NCBI RefSeq assembly: GCF_001269345.1
Contig: NZ_CXOP01000002.1
Location: 2,108,853-2,172,852 of the forward strand
Reading direction: 5' to 3'
DNA length: 64,000 bases
DNA from: Limnohabitans sp. 2KL-27
GTDB taxonomy: Bacteria > Pseudomonadota > Gammaproteobacteria > Burkholderiales > Burkholderiaceae_C
The position numbers and the translations under genes are program-made. Of this stretch, positions 8,715-18,826 are shown in pieces (positions within the stretch are counted from its first letter, which is position 1; every line of letters begins with the position of its first letter). The notes beneath the pieces are model-generated. The model was given only the letters and a program-made list of their open reading frames with translations, ran no database searches and was not told where the DNA came from.

Positions 8715-9164
8715 GTGCGACAAGCCCGAAACTGCTGGCCGGCCTTGGTCAAAAAGGCCAACGACGAAGTCACCCAAACCCAAAGCGATCTGGTGGCAGC
8801 GCTCGCCCGTGTGGACCAGCTCAACGCCAGTCACCAACGCTTGTGCCGTCTGTACGACGAATACCGGCTCAAAGAGCAACAGCCCCAGAGCGAGGTCATG
8901 GGCATGCAAGCCAGCATGAACCAGCGCCAGTTCATGGCCCAACTGCTGAACCTGCAGCAACGTGTGGTGCTCGACATCAGCAAAGCCGATGCGCAGGTGG
9001 CCAACTTGCGCAAAAAACGCGTGCTGGCCGACATGGAACTCCAAAAAATGCGGGCACTGCAAGAACAAGACCTTTTGGCCGTGCAGCGTGAACAGCAAAT
9101 GCACGAACAGCGGCACATGGACGAGCTGGGGCTGCGGCAGTTCAATTTGCGCATGCAAGGCTGA
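8715..9164 (+). CDS. fliJ: flagellar export chaperone FliJ
   Basis: A 149-aa highly charged, almost entirely helical protein (VTQTQSDLVAALARVDQLNA ... LYDEYRLKEQQPQSEVMGMQ) of the length and coiled-coil character of FliJ, which docks on the FliI ring. Start is GTG 8715, 16 nt after the fliI stop. Primary sequence of this family is weakly conserved, so position and composition carry most of the weight. It is the last flagellar gene in the window; no fliK follows. Confidence 0.85.
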   Translation: MRQARNCWPALVKKANDEVTQTQSDLVAALARVDQLNASHQRLCRLYDEYRLKEQQPQSEVMGMQASMNQRQFMAQLLNLQQRVVLDISKADAQVANLRKKRVLADMELQKMRALQEQDLLAVQREQQMHEQRHMDELGLRQFNLRMQG

Positions 9165-9319
9165 ACGCCGAGCACAAAACCAAGGGCCGCTCGCCACGGC
9201 GGGCCAAACGCTGGGGCTCAGGACTTTCCCCTAGGAAATGCCCTGTCTGGGTGCCACATAATGGTTCGGTCAGCCCGTTGCACAGTGCGGCCGGCTGGTT
9301 TGCACCATTGGAGACACAC

Positions 9320-10504
9320 ATGACATCCCGACGTTCCGTATTGACACAAGGCGCTGCTTTGCTTGGCGCCACCTCCACCAGCTTGTTGGTGCCCCAAAGC
9401 GCGCAAGCCCAAAGCGGCAAAATCCGCGTGGGCCTGATGCTGCCCTACACCGGCACCTTTGCGCAGCTGGGCGTGGCCATCGAGAACGGTGTGCGCATGG
9501 CCATCAACGAGCAAGGCGGCAAACTGGGCGGTCGCGAGATCGAATGGTTCAAGGTCGACGACGAATCCGAGCCATCCAAAGCCATTGAAAACGCCAACAA
9601 ACTGGTGCAGCGCGACAAGGTCGATGTGCTGATCGGCACCGTCCACTCGGGCGTGCAAATGGGCATCCACCGCGTGGCCCGCGAAAGCGGCGTGATCAAC
9701 CTGATCCCCAACGCCGGCGTGCACATCGCCACCCGCGCCCAGTGCGCCCCCAACGTGTTCCGCACCAGTTTCTCTAACAGCCAGCCCACCATGGCGCTGG
9801 GCGAGGCCATGGTCAAGCGCGGCCACAAAAAGGCGGTGTGGATCACCTGGAAATACGCCGCGGGCGACGAAGCCTTCGAGGGCTTCAAAGAAAGCTACAC
9901 CAAAGCAGGTGGCACCATCGTCAAGGAATTGGGCCTGCCCTTCCCCAACGTCGAGTTCCAGGCCCTGCTGACCGAAATCGCTGCACTCAAACCCGACGCC
10001 GTGGCCTGCTTCTTTGCCGGTGGCGGCGCGGCCAAGTTCTTGCGCGACTACGCTGCGGCCGGCCTCAAAGGCAAGATTCCGCTGTACGGCTCGGGCTTCC
10101 TGACCGAAGGCGTGCTGGACGCCGCAGGCCCTGCGGCCGACGGCGTGCTCACAGCCCTGCACTACGGTGACGGCATCGAGACCAAGCGCAACAAAGACTT
10201 CCGCCTGAACTACGCCAAGACCTTCAAGATGCAACCCGACGTGTACGCCGTGCAAGGCTACGACACAGGTTTGTTGCTGGTGCAAGGCGCCAACGCCGTC
10301 AAGGGCGATGTGAGCCAAAAGGCGGCCATGATCAAGGCCATGGAAGTGGCCGTGATCGACAGCCCACGCGGCAAGTGGACCATGAGCAAGTCGCACAACC
10401 CGGTGCAAGACATCTACCTGCGCGAAGTCTCCAACAAAGAGAACAAAGTCATTGGCATCGCGGCCAAGGCCTTGGCCGATTCCGGCGCGGGTTGCCGCAT
10501 GTAA
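9320..10504 (+). CDS. ABC transporter substrate-binding protein (branched-chain amino acid / HAAT type)
   Basis: A 394-aa periplasmic type-I binding protein for a hydrophobic amino-acid/amide-type ABC importer. A Tat-like signal peptide (MTSRRSVLTQGAALLGATST ... SAQA) precedes GKIRVGLMLPYTGTFAQLG and the Peripla_BP_6 fold. ATG 9320 has ggag 7 nt upstream; a longer in-frame start at 9251 would bury the signal peptide. It heads a five-gene cluster with two permeases and two ATPases. The nearby pobR/pobA genes make an aromatic acid a plausible substrate, but the sequence does not show the substrate. Confidence 0.9.
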   Translation: MTSRRSVLTQGAALLGATSTSLLVPQSAQAQSGKIRVGLMLPYTGTFAQLGVAIENGVRMAINEQGGKLGGREIEWFKVDDESEPSKAIENANKLVQRDKVDVLIGTVHSGVQMGIHRVARESGVINLIPNAGVHIATRAQCAPNVFRTSFSNSQPTMALGEAMVKRGHKKAVWITWKYAAGDEAFEGFKESYTKAGGTIVKELGLPFPNVEFQALLTEIAALKPDAVACFFAGGGAAKFLRDYAAAGLKGKIPLYGSGFLTEGVLDAAGPAADGVLTALHYGDGIETKRNKDFRLNYAKTFKMQPDVYAVQGYDTGLLLVQGANAVKGDVSQKAAMIKAMEVAVIDSPRGKWTMSKSHNPVQDIYLREVSNKENKVIGIAAKALADSGAGCRM

Positions 10505-10510
10505 ACTGCA

Positions 10511-10548
10511 AGCGCCTGCGGGTGGGGCATGCCCCACTGCTAGGCGCT
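10511..10548 (+). promoter_or_regulatory. inverted repeat after binding-protein gene
   Basis: An outer stem AGCGCCT/AGGCGCT encloses the near-palindrome GTGGGGCATGCCCCAC. Between the binding-protein and permease genes, such structures often protect the 5' message and raise binding-protein yield over the membrane subunits. That role is inferred. Confidence 0.45.
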
Positions 10549-10560
10549 GTCAGCCGTGAC

Positions 10561-10586
10561 ACGGCGGATTTCGGTCCGCCGTTTTC
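10561..10586 (+). terminator. intrinsic (partial) terminator between binding protein and permease
   Basis: ACGGCGGA-TTTCGG-TCCGCCGT forms an 8-bp stem followed by TTTC. With the preceding hairpin it probably gives partial termination, so the permease and ATPase genes are expressed at lower level. Confidence 0.6.
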
Positions 10587-10644
10587 AATGGCGCTCGGCC
10601 TTGGGGCCTGCGGCGGCCCTCCTCCATTCCAAGTGTGATCCCCG

Positions 10645-11508
10645 ATGGACTTTGTGAATTTTTTGATCCAGTTGCTCAACAGCGTCCAGTACGGGCTGCT
10701 GCTGTTCATGCTGGCCGCGGGCCTGACGCTGATCTTCGGCATCATGGGCGTGGTGAATTTGGCGCACGGCAGCTTTTACATGCTGGGCGCCTACCTGGCT
10801 TGGTCACTGGCCGCGCAATTGGGCAGCTTCACCTTGGCCATCTTGGTGGGGACCGCCTTGTCGGTGGCCTTTGGCTTGCTGATTGAGCGCTTGCTGTTTC
10901 GCCACTTCTACCACCGGGACCACCTCGACCAAGTGCTGCTGACGTTTGGCCTGATCTATGTGTTCGAAGAGCTGCGCTCCATGATTTGGGGCGACGACGT
11001 GCACGGCCTGCCCGTGCCCGAGTTGCTGGCCGCGTCCATCCCCCTGACCGACAACCTGTCGTACCCGGTGTACCGCTTGTTCATGTCGGGTGTGTGCCTG
11101 GTGCTGGCTTTGGGCCTGTATTTGCTGATTTCCAAAACCCGCTTGGGGATGAAGATCCGCGCGGGGGCCTTCAACCGCGAGATGACCGAATCGCTGGGCA
11201 TCAACATCCAGCTCATCCACTCCGTGGTGTTCGCTTTGGGCATTGGGCTGGCCTCGATCGCGGGCATGATCGCCGCGCCCGTCTCCAGCGTCTACCCCAA
11301 TATGGGCAGTCAGGTCTTGATCATGTGCTTTGTGGTGGTCGTCATTGGCGGCATCGGCTCGGTGCGCGGCGCCTTGATCGCCGCCTTGCTGGTGGGCCTG
11401 GTCGACACCTTTGGCAAGGTGCTGCTGCCCCAGGCCTCCGGCATGCTGGTGTATGTGCTGATGGCCGCCGTGCTGCTGTACAAACCCGAAGGCCTGTTCA
11501 AGCAATGA
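10645..11508 (+). CDS. livH: ABC transporter permease, LivH type
   Basis: A 287-aa inner-membrane permease. Early residues (NSVQYGLLLFMLAAGLTLIF, then GVVNLAHGSFYMLGAYLAW) are the LivH signature, and the cytoplasmic EAA-like loop is ESLGINIQLIHSVVFALGIG. About eight hydrophobic segments are visible. It forms the channel with the next gene. The symbol is used for family; the substrate is not established. Confidence 0.9.
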   Translation: MDFVNFLIQLLNSVQYGLLLFMLAAGLTLIFGIMGVVNLAHGSFYMLGAYLAWSLAAQLGSFTLAILVGTALSVAFGLLIERLLFRHFYHRDHLDQVLLTFGLIYVFEELRSMIWGDDVHGLPVPELLAASIPLTDNLSYPVYRLFMSGVCLVLALGLYLLISKTRLGMKIRAGAFNREMTESLGINIQLIHSVVFALGIGLASIAGMIAAPVSSVYPNMGSQVLIMCFVVVVIGGIGSVRGALIAALLVGLVDTFGKVLLPQASGMLVYVLMAAVLLYKPEGLFKQ

Positions 11509-11524
11509 AGACGAAAAGAAGCCC

Positions 11525-12532
11525 ATGAGCACGCCCCAAATTCACCTCGAAACCCTGCCGCGCAGCATCCAGCTGGTGATGGTGCTGGGCTTTTTGGCGC
11601 TCGCCGCCTTTCCCTTTGTGGGCTCCGACTTTTACACGGCCATGGTCGTGCGCATGATGATCCTGGCCATCCTGGCCATGAGCCTCGATTTGCTGCAAGG
11701 CGTCACCGGCCTCGTGTCGCTGGGCCATGCGGCTTACTTTGGCCTGGCCGGTTATGTGCTGGCTTTTGTCATGCCGCAAAACGAACCCATCAGCCTCTTG
11801 GCCAGCTTGCCACTGGCCGTGGGTGGAGCCGCACTGGCGGCTTTGGTGATTGGCTTTTTGGTGGTGCGCACCCACGGCATCTACTTCATCATGGTGACCA
11901 TGGCCTTTGCGCAGATGATTTTTTACATCTTCTTTGACAACAAGGCACTCGGGGGCTCGGACGGTTTGTTCCTGAACTTCCGCCCCGATGCGGGCATCAT
12001 CGATCTGGAAAACAAGCGGGTGTTTTATTACTTCACGCTGGGCTGCTTGCTGGCGGTGTATGTGTTTTTGCGCCGCCTGCTGTGGAGCCCCTTTGGCCGC
12101 GCGCTGTCGGGCATCCGCGTGAACGAGCACCGCATGCGGGCACTGGGTTTCAACACCTTCAGCCACAAATTGGCGGCCTTCACGCTGGCCGGGGCCTTGG
12201 CTGGCCTGGCGGGTTATTTGTTTGCGGCGCAAACCGGCTTTGTCAACCCCGAACTCATGGGCTTTCACCTGAGTGCGCACGCCATCATGATGGTGATTTT
12301 GGGCGGCATGGGCAATTTTGCGGGGGCCATTGTGGGCGCCTTCAGCTTTGAGTATTTGCTGCACCTCTTCAAGGACCTGCCCGATGTGGGCGGCTTCAAA
12401 ACCGGCAAGCACTGGCAAATGTGGATGGGCCTGTTCATTGTGGCGCTGATCATCTTTGCGCCCAAAGGCATTTTGGGTCTGCTCAACCGGGCTTTCGGTG
12501 GCCCAGCGGCCAAGGGGACAGGCCATGACTGA
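11525..12532 (+). CDS. livM: ABC transporter permease, LivM type
   Basis: A 335-aa inner-membrane permease partner of the preceding gene. Family segments are MSLDLLQGVTGLVSLGHAAY, then FGLAGYVLA, VRTHGIYFIMVTMAFAQMIF and GIRVNEHRMRALGFNTFSHK. The downstream ATPase gene starts inside its last codons (8-nt overlap), showing tight coupling. Confidence 0.9.
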   Translation: MSTPQIHLETLPRSIQLVMVLGFLALAAFPFVGSDFYTAMVVRMMILAILAMSLDLLQGVTGLVSLGHAAYFGLAGYVLAFVMPQNEPISLLASLPLAVGGAALAALVIGFLVVRTHGIYFIMVTMAFAQMIFYIFFDNKALGGSDGLFLNFRPDAGIIDLENKRVFYYFTLGCLLAVYVFLRRLLWSPFGRALSGIRVNEHRMRALGFNTFSHKLAAFTLAGALAGLAGYLFAAQTGFVNPELMGFHLSAHAIMMVILGGMGNFAGAIVGAFSFEYLLHLFKDLPDVGGFKTGKHWQMWMGLFIVALIIFAPKGILGLLNRAFGGPAAKGTGHD

Positions 12533-13304
12533 TCGCCCAGTTTTGATGTCCGCACGCGCCTTGACCAAGCGCTTTGGTGGCTTGGCGGCCGTCAACGAGG
12601 TCTCTCTGGATTTGTGGCTCGGCCAGATCCACGCGGTGATCGGGCCCAATGGCGCGGGCAAATCCACGCTGACCAACCTCCTCTCGGGCGACCTGCCACC
12701 CACCAGTGGCAGCATCACCTTGGGCGAGCAGCCCATCACCGGCTGGACCCCCGAAAAAATTTCTCGCCACGGCCTGGGCCGCAGCTACCAAAAGACCAAC
12801 ATCTTCAGCACCTTCAGCGTGTGGGACAACGTGCGCCTGGCCGCGCAGTCGCGGGTGCAGCCCTCGCCCTTCAACCCCTTAGGTTGGGTGCGGACCGCAG
12901 CCCGCATGCAGGCCGTCAACGATCGGGCCGAACGCGCCATCGAACTGGCCGGCCTGCAAGAGCGCCGCCATGCCCAAGCCGGTGCCACCAGCCACGGCGA
13001 GCAACGCCAGCTCGAAATCGCCATGACCCTGGCCACTGAGCCCCGGGTGCTGCTGCTCGACGAGCCCTTGGCCGGCATGGGCCAGGCCGAAGCCGAGCGC
13101 ATGGTGCAGCTTCTGCTGCGCCTCAAAAATGAACACGCGATTTTGCTGGTCGAACACGACATGGACGCCGTGTTCACCCTGGCCGACCACCTCACGGTGA
13201 TGGTCAACGGGCAAGTCATTGCCAGCGACACGCCTCAGGCAGTGCGGGCCGATGCGGGTGTGCAGGCGGCCTACTTGGGCGAAGAAGTGGGTGAGGGACA
13301 CTGA
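12525..13304 (+). CDS. livG: ABC transporter ATP-binding protein, LivG type
   Basis: A 259-aa ATPase. Walker A GPNGAGKST is at 40-48. The signature loop is a variant (SHGEQ instead of LSGGQ), as in many LivG proteins, and Walker B is VLLLDEPLAGMG. The start ATG 12525 overlaps the livM stop; a longer in-frame start at 12456 lies inside livM and is unlikely. Confidence 0.92.
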   Translation: MTDRPVLMSARALTKRFGGLAAVNEVSLDLWLGQIHAVIGPNGAGKSTLTNLLSGDLPPTSGSITLGEQPITGWTPEKISRHGLGRSYQKTNIFSTFSVWDNVRLAAQSRVQPSPFNPLGWVRTAARMQAVNDRAERAIELAGLQERRHAQAGATSHGEQRQLEIAMTLATEPRVLLLDEPLAGMGQAEAERMVQLLLRLKNEHAILLVEHDMDAVFTLADHLTVMVNGQVIASDTPQAVRADAGVQAAYLGEEVGEGH

Positions 13305-13305
13305 G

Positions 13306-14019
13306 ATGAGCGACTTGTTGATCCAGGCCCAAGACCTGAACACCTATTACGGGGCCAGCCACATCCTGCGCGGCGTGAACTTTTCTGTGGGCCGGGGCGA
13401 GACGATCGGCCTCATGGGCCGCAACGGCATGGGCAAGAGCACCCTGCTGAAATCCATCATGGGCATCGTGCCACCGCGTTCGGGCACGGTGGACATCATG
13501 GGCCAACGCATGAACGGCCGCCCCACGTTTGAAGTGGCGCAAATGGGCATCGCCTATGTGCCCGAGGGCCGCGGCATTTTTGGCAACCTGAGCGTGGTGG
13601 AGAACCTGCAAATGGCCGCCCGCCCCGGAACAAACGGTCAGCGCGACTGGACCTACGAGCGGGTGCTGGAGACCTTCCCGCGCCTGAAAGAGCGCCTGGG
13701 CCATGGCGGCCAGCAACTGTCGGGCGGCGAGCAGCAAATGCTCACCATCGGCCGTGCGCTCATGACCAACCCCGACGTGCTGATACTGGACGAAGCCACC
13801 GAGGGCTTGGCCCCGCTGATCGCCCGCGACATCTGGCGCATCTGCAGCCTGATCAAGGCCAGCGGCATCAGCTCGATCATCGTCGACAAGAACTGGAAAC
13901 ACGTCACCCAGATCACCGACCGGAACATCATCCTGGTCAAGGGCCAAGTGGTGTTCGAAGGCGCCACGCAGGACCTGCTCGACGACCCCAGCGTGCTGGA
14001 GCAGCATCTGGGGGTTTGA
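13306..14019 (+). CDS. livF: ABC transporter ATP-binding protein, LivF type
   Basis: A 237-aa ATPase, the second nucleotide-binding subunit. Walker A GRNGMGKST is at 38-46; the signature is LSGGEQQ and Walker B is VLILDEATEGLAP. ATG 13306 begins one base after the livG stop. The gene ends 5 nt before the convergent IclR gene. Confidence 0.93.
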   Translation: MSDLLIQAQDLNTYYGASHILRGVNFSVGRGETIGLMGRNGMGKSTLLKSIMGIVPPRSGTVDIMGQRMNGRPTFEVAQMGIAYVPEGRGIFGNLSVVENLQMAARPGTNGQRDWTYERVLETFPRLKERLGHGGQQLSGGEQQMLTIGRALMTNPDVLILDEATEGLAPLIARDIWRICSLIKASGISSIIVDKNWKHVTQITDRNIILVKGQVVFEGATQDLLDDPSVLEQHLGV

Positions 14020-14024
14020 TCCCC

Positions 14025-14795
14025 TCACAACAAAGGCCGCAACTCCCGAGCGGCTTCCAGCAGCAAGGGCAGCCACTTGCGCTGCACCGCAGCGTCGCTC
14101 AACTGCTCGGCCGTGCCCACCACGTTCAGCGCGGCCAAGGTCTGCCCCTGCATGTTGCGCAGTGGCACCGCCAGCGCGTGGATGCCCAGCTCGTGGCCAG
14201 CGCGCGCCAGGCAGTGGTCGGCCTGACGCACCTGCTCGATCAGTGCCTTGAATCGGACGGCATTCACCTCGGTTTGCGGCGTGATGCGGGCCAGCTCGCG
14301 GCCCTTGAGCCAAGCGGCGAAATCGGCCTTGGGCAGGCTGGCCAGCAGCACGCGCCCGGTGGACGTGGCGTGCGCCGGCAAACGTGCGCCCAAGTGCAGG
14401 CCATAGGCCAGGTGCCGCACCGGCTCGGCCACGCCAGCGCTGCGGGCCACAATGACGCATTCATCGCCATCGCGCACCACCGCGCTGAAGGCCGCTTGCG
14501 TTTGCGCGGCCAAGCGGTTGAGCGTGGGCTGCAAGGTGCGCGGCAGGCGCGAAGTGGCCATGTAACTGCCCGCCAAACGCAGCACCCGCGCCGAGAGCCA
14601 GTAGTGCGAGCCATCGGTCTCCAGATAGCCCAACTCGGCCAAGGTGAGCAAATGCCGCCGCGCCGCCGCCCGCGTGATGCCCGTGCGCTGCGCCGCCAGC
14701 GTGGCGTTCAGTCGCTGGCGCTCGGTGTCAAAGGCTTCGAGCACGGCCAGCCCCTTGGCCAGGCCTTCGATGTAGTCTGCTTTGGCAATCGTCAT
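14025..14795 (-). CDS. pobR: IclR-family regulator of 4-hydroxybenzoate catabolism (PobR/PcaU-like)
   Basis: A 256-aa activator candidate for the divergent pobA. An N-terminal winged HTH (YIEGLAKGLAVLEAFDTERQ, RTGITRAAARRHLLTLAELG) is followed by the IclR effector domain (LAAQTQAAFSAVVRDGDECV ... GRVLLASLPKADFAAWL). ATG 14795 is chosen because gaagg precedes it. Upstream in-frame ATGs reach 14894, but those would translate through the operator at 14840-14878. PobR of Acinetobacter activates pobA in response to 4-hydroxybenzoate; the same role is inferred from position and operator geometry. Confidence 0.85.
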   Translation of the reverse strand: MTIAKADYIEGLAKGLAVLEAFDTERQRLNATLAAQRTGITRAAARRHLLTLAELGYLETDGSHYWLSARVLRLAGSYMATSRLPRTLQPTLNRLAAQTQAAFSAVVRDGDECVIVARSAGVAEPVRHLAYGLHLGARLPAHATSTGRVLLASLPKADFAAWLKGRELARITPQTEVNAVRFKALIEQVRQADHCLARAGHELGIHALAVPLRNMQGQTLAALNVVGTAEQLSDAAVQRKWLPLLLEAARELRPLL

Positions 14796-14838
14796 GTGCA
14801 CCTTCATGAAGTGGGCGCGAGCCCTTGCGGCCGAATGA

Positions 14839-16152
<1,314 letters not shown>

Positions 16153-16156
16153 GCCT

Positions 16157-16235
16157 CCTGTGTGAGGCCGCCCCTGCGGCCGAATGCGTGCTGAGCCACG
16201 GCCACCCTTCGCGAGCAGGGGCTCGCGCTCACAGG
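16157..16235. repeat. REP-like composite inverted repeat, copy 1
   Basis: The outer arms are CCTGTGTGAG and CTCACAGG. Two inner hairpins are GCCGC-CCCT-GCGGC and CGCGAGC-AGGG-GCTCGCG. Related elements lie at 35373-35435, 35843-35932 and 39116-39195; copy 3 shares the 14-mer GGCCGAATGCGTGC. The GAGC/GCTCGCG core resembles REP sequences of pseudomonads. Confidence 0.6.
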
Positions 16236-16287
16236 CAATGGCGCCTGCCTGTTCTGGCCGGGGCGGGCTTTTACAATAAGCGCCACC

Positions 16288-17157
16288 ATGAGCACCTCCA
16301 AACCCCTGCGCGGCACGCGCGTCCTGAGTCTTGCCCTCAACCTGCCCGGCCCCGCCGCCCTGATGCGACTGGCCCAGATGGGTGCAAGCTGCACCAAAGT
16401 CAACCCACCTGCAGGTGACCCGATGCAGCACTACACGCCCAGCGGCTACGACCTGATGCACAAAGGGGTCAAGCACCTGACGCTCGACCTCAAAACAGCG
16501 GCGGGCCAAGCCGCGCTGCACAAAGTCTTGCCCCAAACCGATGTCCTGCTCACCTCGTTTCGGCCCTCGGCCCTGACCAAGCTCGGCCTGGGCTGGAAGA
16601 CGCTGCACAAGCAATACCCGGCCCTGAGCCTGATCGAGGTGGTCGGTGCGCCTGGCCCCTTGGCCGAGATCCCTGGCCACGATTTGACTTACCAGGCCGA
16701 AGTCGGTTTGGTCAACGGCATGGACTTGCCGCCCAGTTTGTTTGCCGACATGGGGGGCGCCCTCATGGCCAGCGAAGCTGCGCTCAAAGCTGTGCTGACA
16801 CTCAAAACCACAGGCCAAGGCACTCGCTACGAAGTGGCCCTGTCCGATGCCGCCGCTTGGCTGGCCCTGCCCCGCCAGCTGCGCATGACCACGCCCGAAG
16901 GGGCGGTGGGTGGTGCGCACGCGGGCTACCGCATCTATGCCTGCAAGAATGGGCGCGTGGCCGTGGCCGCGCTCGAGCCCCACTTTGCCATCCGCCTGTG
17001 CGAGGCCGCAGGTGTGGCGCTGGCCCATCCGGTCAAGGACTTGTTCAAACCCGCCACGCGCCAAGCCATCGAAACCTTTTTGGCGGGTCAGACCCGTGCG
17101 CAGCTCGACAAACTGGCCGCTGCCCAAGACATTCCGCTGATGACGCTGCCACGCTGA
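16288..17157 (+). CDS. short CaiB/BaiF-family CoA-transferase/racemase-like protein
   Basis: A 289-aa family III CoA-transferase homologue related to alpha-methylacyl-CoA racemase. Visible blocks are LRGTRVLSLALNLPGPAALM, VKHLTLDLKTAAGQAALHKV, and the active-site region IPGHDLTYQA, whose Asp corresponds to the catalytic Asp of the racemases. Family members are usually 350-400 aa; this one stops just after DIPLMTLPR, where the C-terminal return segment would begin. No continuation is seen in another frame, so it may be a natural short form rather than a frameshift. Substrate is unknown. Confidence 0.8.
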   Translation: MSTSKPLRGTRVLSLALNLPGPAALMRLAQMGASCTKVNPPAGDPMQHYTPSGYDLMHKGVKHLTLDLKTAAGQAALHKVLPQTDVLLTSFRPSALTKLGLGWKTLHKQYPALSLIEVVGAPGPLAEIPGHDLTYQAEVGLVNGMDLPPSLFADMGGALMASEAALKAVLTLKTTGQGTRYEVALSDAAAWLALPRQLRMTTPEGAVGGAHAGYRIYACKNGRVAVAALEPHFAIRLCEAAGVALAHPVKDLFKPATRQAIETFLAGQTRAQLDKLAAAQDIPLMTLPR

Positions 17158-17244
17158 CGCCCGCCTCAGAGCGTGGGGCAGCGCACAGTCGCGCTGCCCT
17201 GGGCGGCCTACCCTTGCAAAACACCCACCTTTGCAAGGCACGCC

Positions 17245-17898
17245 ATGACCGCTTCTTTTCCCCGATGGCTTTGGCTTCTTTGGCTCAGCACCACCTTCGC
17301 CCTCTCGGGCTGCGGCTACAACCAGTTTCAAATTGGCAATGAACAAGTCAAGGCCAGCTGGTCCGAGGTGCTCAGCCAATACCAGCGCCGGGCCGATCTG
17401 ATTCCCAACCTGGTCAGCGTCGTCCAAGGGCAGGCCAATTTTGAACAAAGCACCTTGCAATCGGTGGTGCAAGCGCGGGCCAAGGCCACGGCCATTCAGG
17501 CTTCGCCCGAACTCGTGAACGACCCGCAAGCGTTCCAGAAATTCCAGCAAGCCCAAAAGGACCTCTCGGGCGCCTTGTCTCGGCTGCTGGTGGTGTCAGA
17601 GAACTACCCGACACTGCAAGCCAACCAAGGCTTCTTGGACCTGCAAGCCCAGCTCGAGGGCACCGAAAACCGCATCACCGTGGCCCGCAACCGCTACATC
17701 AAAGCCGTGCAGGACTACAACGTCACCGTACACACCTTCCCCTCCAACCTGACCGCCTGGCTGCTGGGTTACAAAGAAAAGCCCAACTTTTCGGTGGACA
17801 ACGCGCAAGAAATTGCCCGGCCACCCACCGTCGATTTCCGGCCGGATGCCCCTGCGCCCACCACACCAACGCCCGCTGTTCCGGGACAGGCCCAGTGA
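17245..17898 (+). CDS. LemA family lipoprotein
   Basis: A 217-aa LemA-fold protein. The signal peptide ends in a lipobox LSGC (20-23), so it is probably a lipoprotein. Family segments are VKASWSEVLSQYQRRADLIP, NLVSVVQ and LEGTENRITVARNRYIKAVQ followed by DYN and FPSNLTAWLLGYKEKP. The end overlaps the next gene (a TPM-domain protein), a pairing seen in many bacteria. Function of LemA is not well defined. Confidence 0.92.
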   Translation: MTASFPRWLWLLWLSTTFALSGCGYNQFQIGNEQVKASWSEVLSQYQRRADLIPNLVSVVQGQANFEQSTLQSVVQARAKATAIQASPELVNDPQAFQKFQQAQKDLSGALSRLLVVSENYPTLQANQGFLDLQAQLEGTENRITVARNRYIKAVQDYNVTVHTFPSNLTAWLLGYKEKPNFSVDNAQEIARPPTVDFRPDAPAPTTPTPAVPGQAQ

Positions 17899-18728
17899 AC
17901 CGGTGGCGCAGGCGCAGCCAGGGCTGGCTGCTCGGGGCTTTGCTGGGCGCGTCGGTGTGCAGCGCCCAGCTGCCTGTGCCGCCCCTGACGGGCCACGTGG
18001 TAGACCAAACCCGCACGCTCACCCCGGCGCAACAAGCCGCCATCGAACAAACGCTGAGCGCCTTTGAAGCACGCCAAGGCAGCCAGTTGGCCGTCTTGCT
18101 GGTGCCCACCACCGAACCGGAAACCATCGAGCAATACGCCCTGCGCGTGGCCGAGCAATGGAAGCTGGGCCGCACCAAGATCGACGATGGGGCCCTGCTG
18201 GTGGTGGCCAAAAACGAACGCGCCGTGCGCATTGAAGTGGGTTATGGGCTCGAGGGCGCCCTGAACGACGTCACCAGCAAACGGATCATCGAAGAAACCA
18301 TCACCCCCGCATTCCGGCAGCAAAACTTCGCGGGCGGCATCACTGACGGGCTGCAGCGAATGGTGCGTGTCATCGACGGCGAGCCCTTGCCCGCCCCTGT
18401 CGTGGGCCCAACAGCAGAGCCGTTTCAAAACATCACCTGGATCATTGCCGCAGGCGCCCTGCTGGGCTTTGTGCTGCGGGCGGTGCTGGGCCGATTCTCA
18501 GGCGCGATCATGACCGCGGCCATCGTCGGGGCTGTCTCGTGGTTTTTGCTCGGCGTGTTGTCCTTGTCGCTGATCGCGAGCTGCATCACCGCGCTGACCA
18601 CCTGGGTCGGGCTGGCCGGATTGCTGCGGGCCCGTCTGGGCCACCATGGGGGCCGCGGCGGCCCGGGTGGCGGCTTCAAAGGCGGGGGCGGTGGATTTGG
18701 CGGCGGCGGTGGATCTGGGCGCTGGTGA
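17895..18728 (+). CDS. TPM-domain membrane protein (YgcG-like)
   Basis: A 277-aa protein with an N-terminal signal peptide, a periplasmic TPM domain (VVDQTRTLTPAQQAAIEQTL ... LVVAKNERAVRIEVGYGLEG ... FAGGITDGLQRMV), two to three hydrophobic segments (about 175-240) and a Gly-rich tail ending GGGSGRW. GTG 17895 overlaps the lemA stop (GTGA), so the two are translationally coupled. TPM domains occur in thylakoid Psb32 and YgcG proteins; envelope maintenance is likely, but the activity is unknown. Confidence 0.85.
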   Translation: MNRWRRRSQGWLLGALLGASVCSAQLPVPPLTGHVVDQTRTLTPAQQAAIEQTLSAFEARQGSQLAVLLVPTTEPETIEQYALRVAEQWKLGRTKIDDGALLVVAKNERAVRIEVGYGLEGALNDVTSKRIIEETITPAFRQQNFAGGITDGLQRMVRVIDGEPLPAPVVGPTAEPFQNITWIIAAGALLGFVLRAVLGRFSGAIMTAAIVGAVSWFLLGVLSLSLIASCITALTTWVGLAGLLRARLGHHGGRGGPGGGFKGGGGGFGGGGGSGRW

Positions 18729-18826
18729 TTGCCGCCATCGACCCTGCTGAGTTCGCTTGCGCACTGAACACAAGGGGGCAGGCGTGTGCTAATGGGTTCT
18801 GTCCATCACCTCAAAGAGAAACCTCC

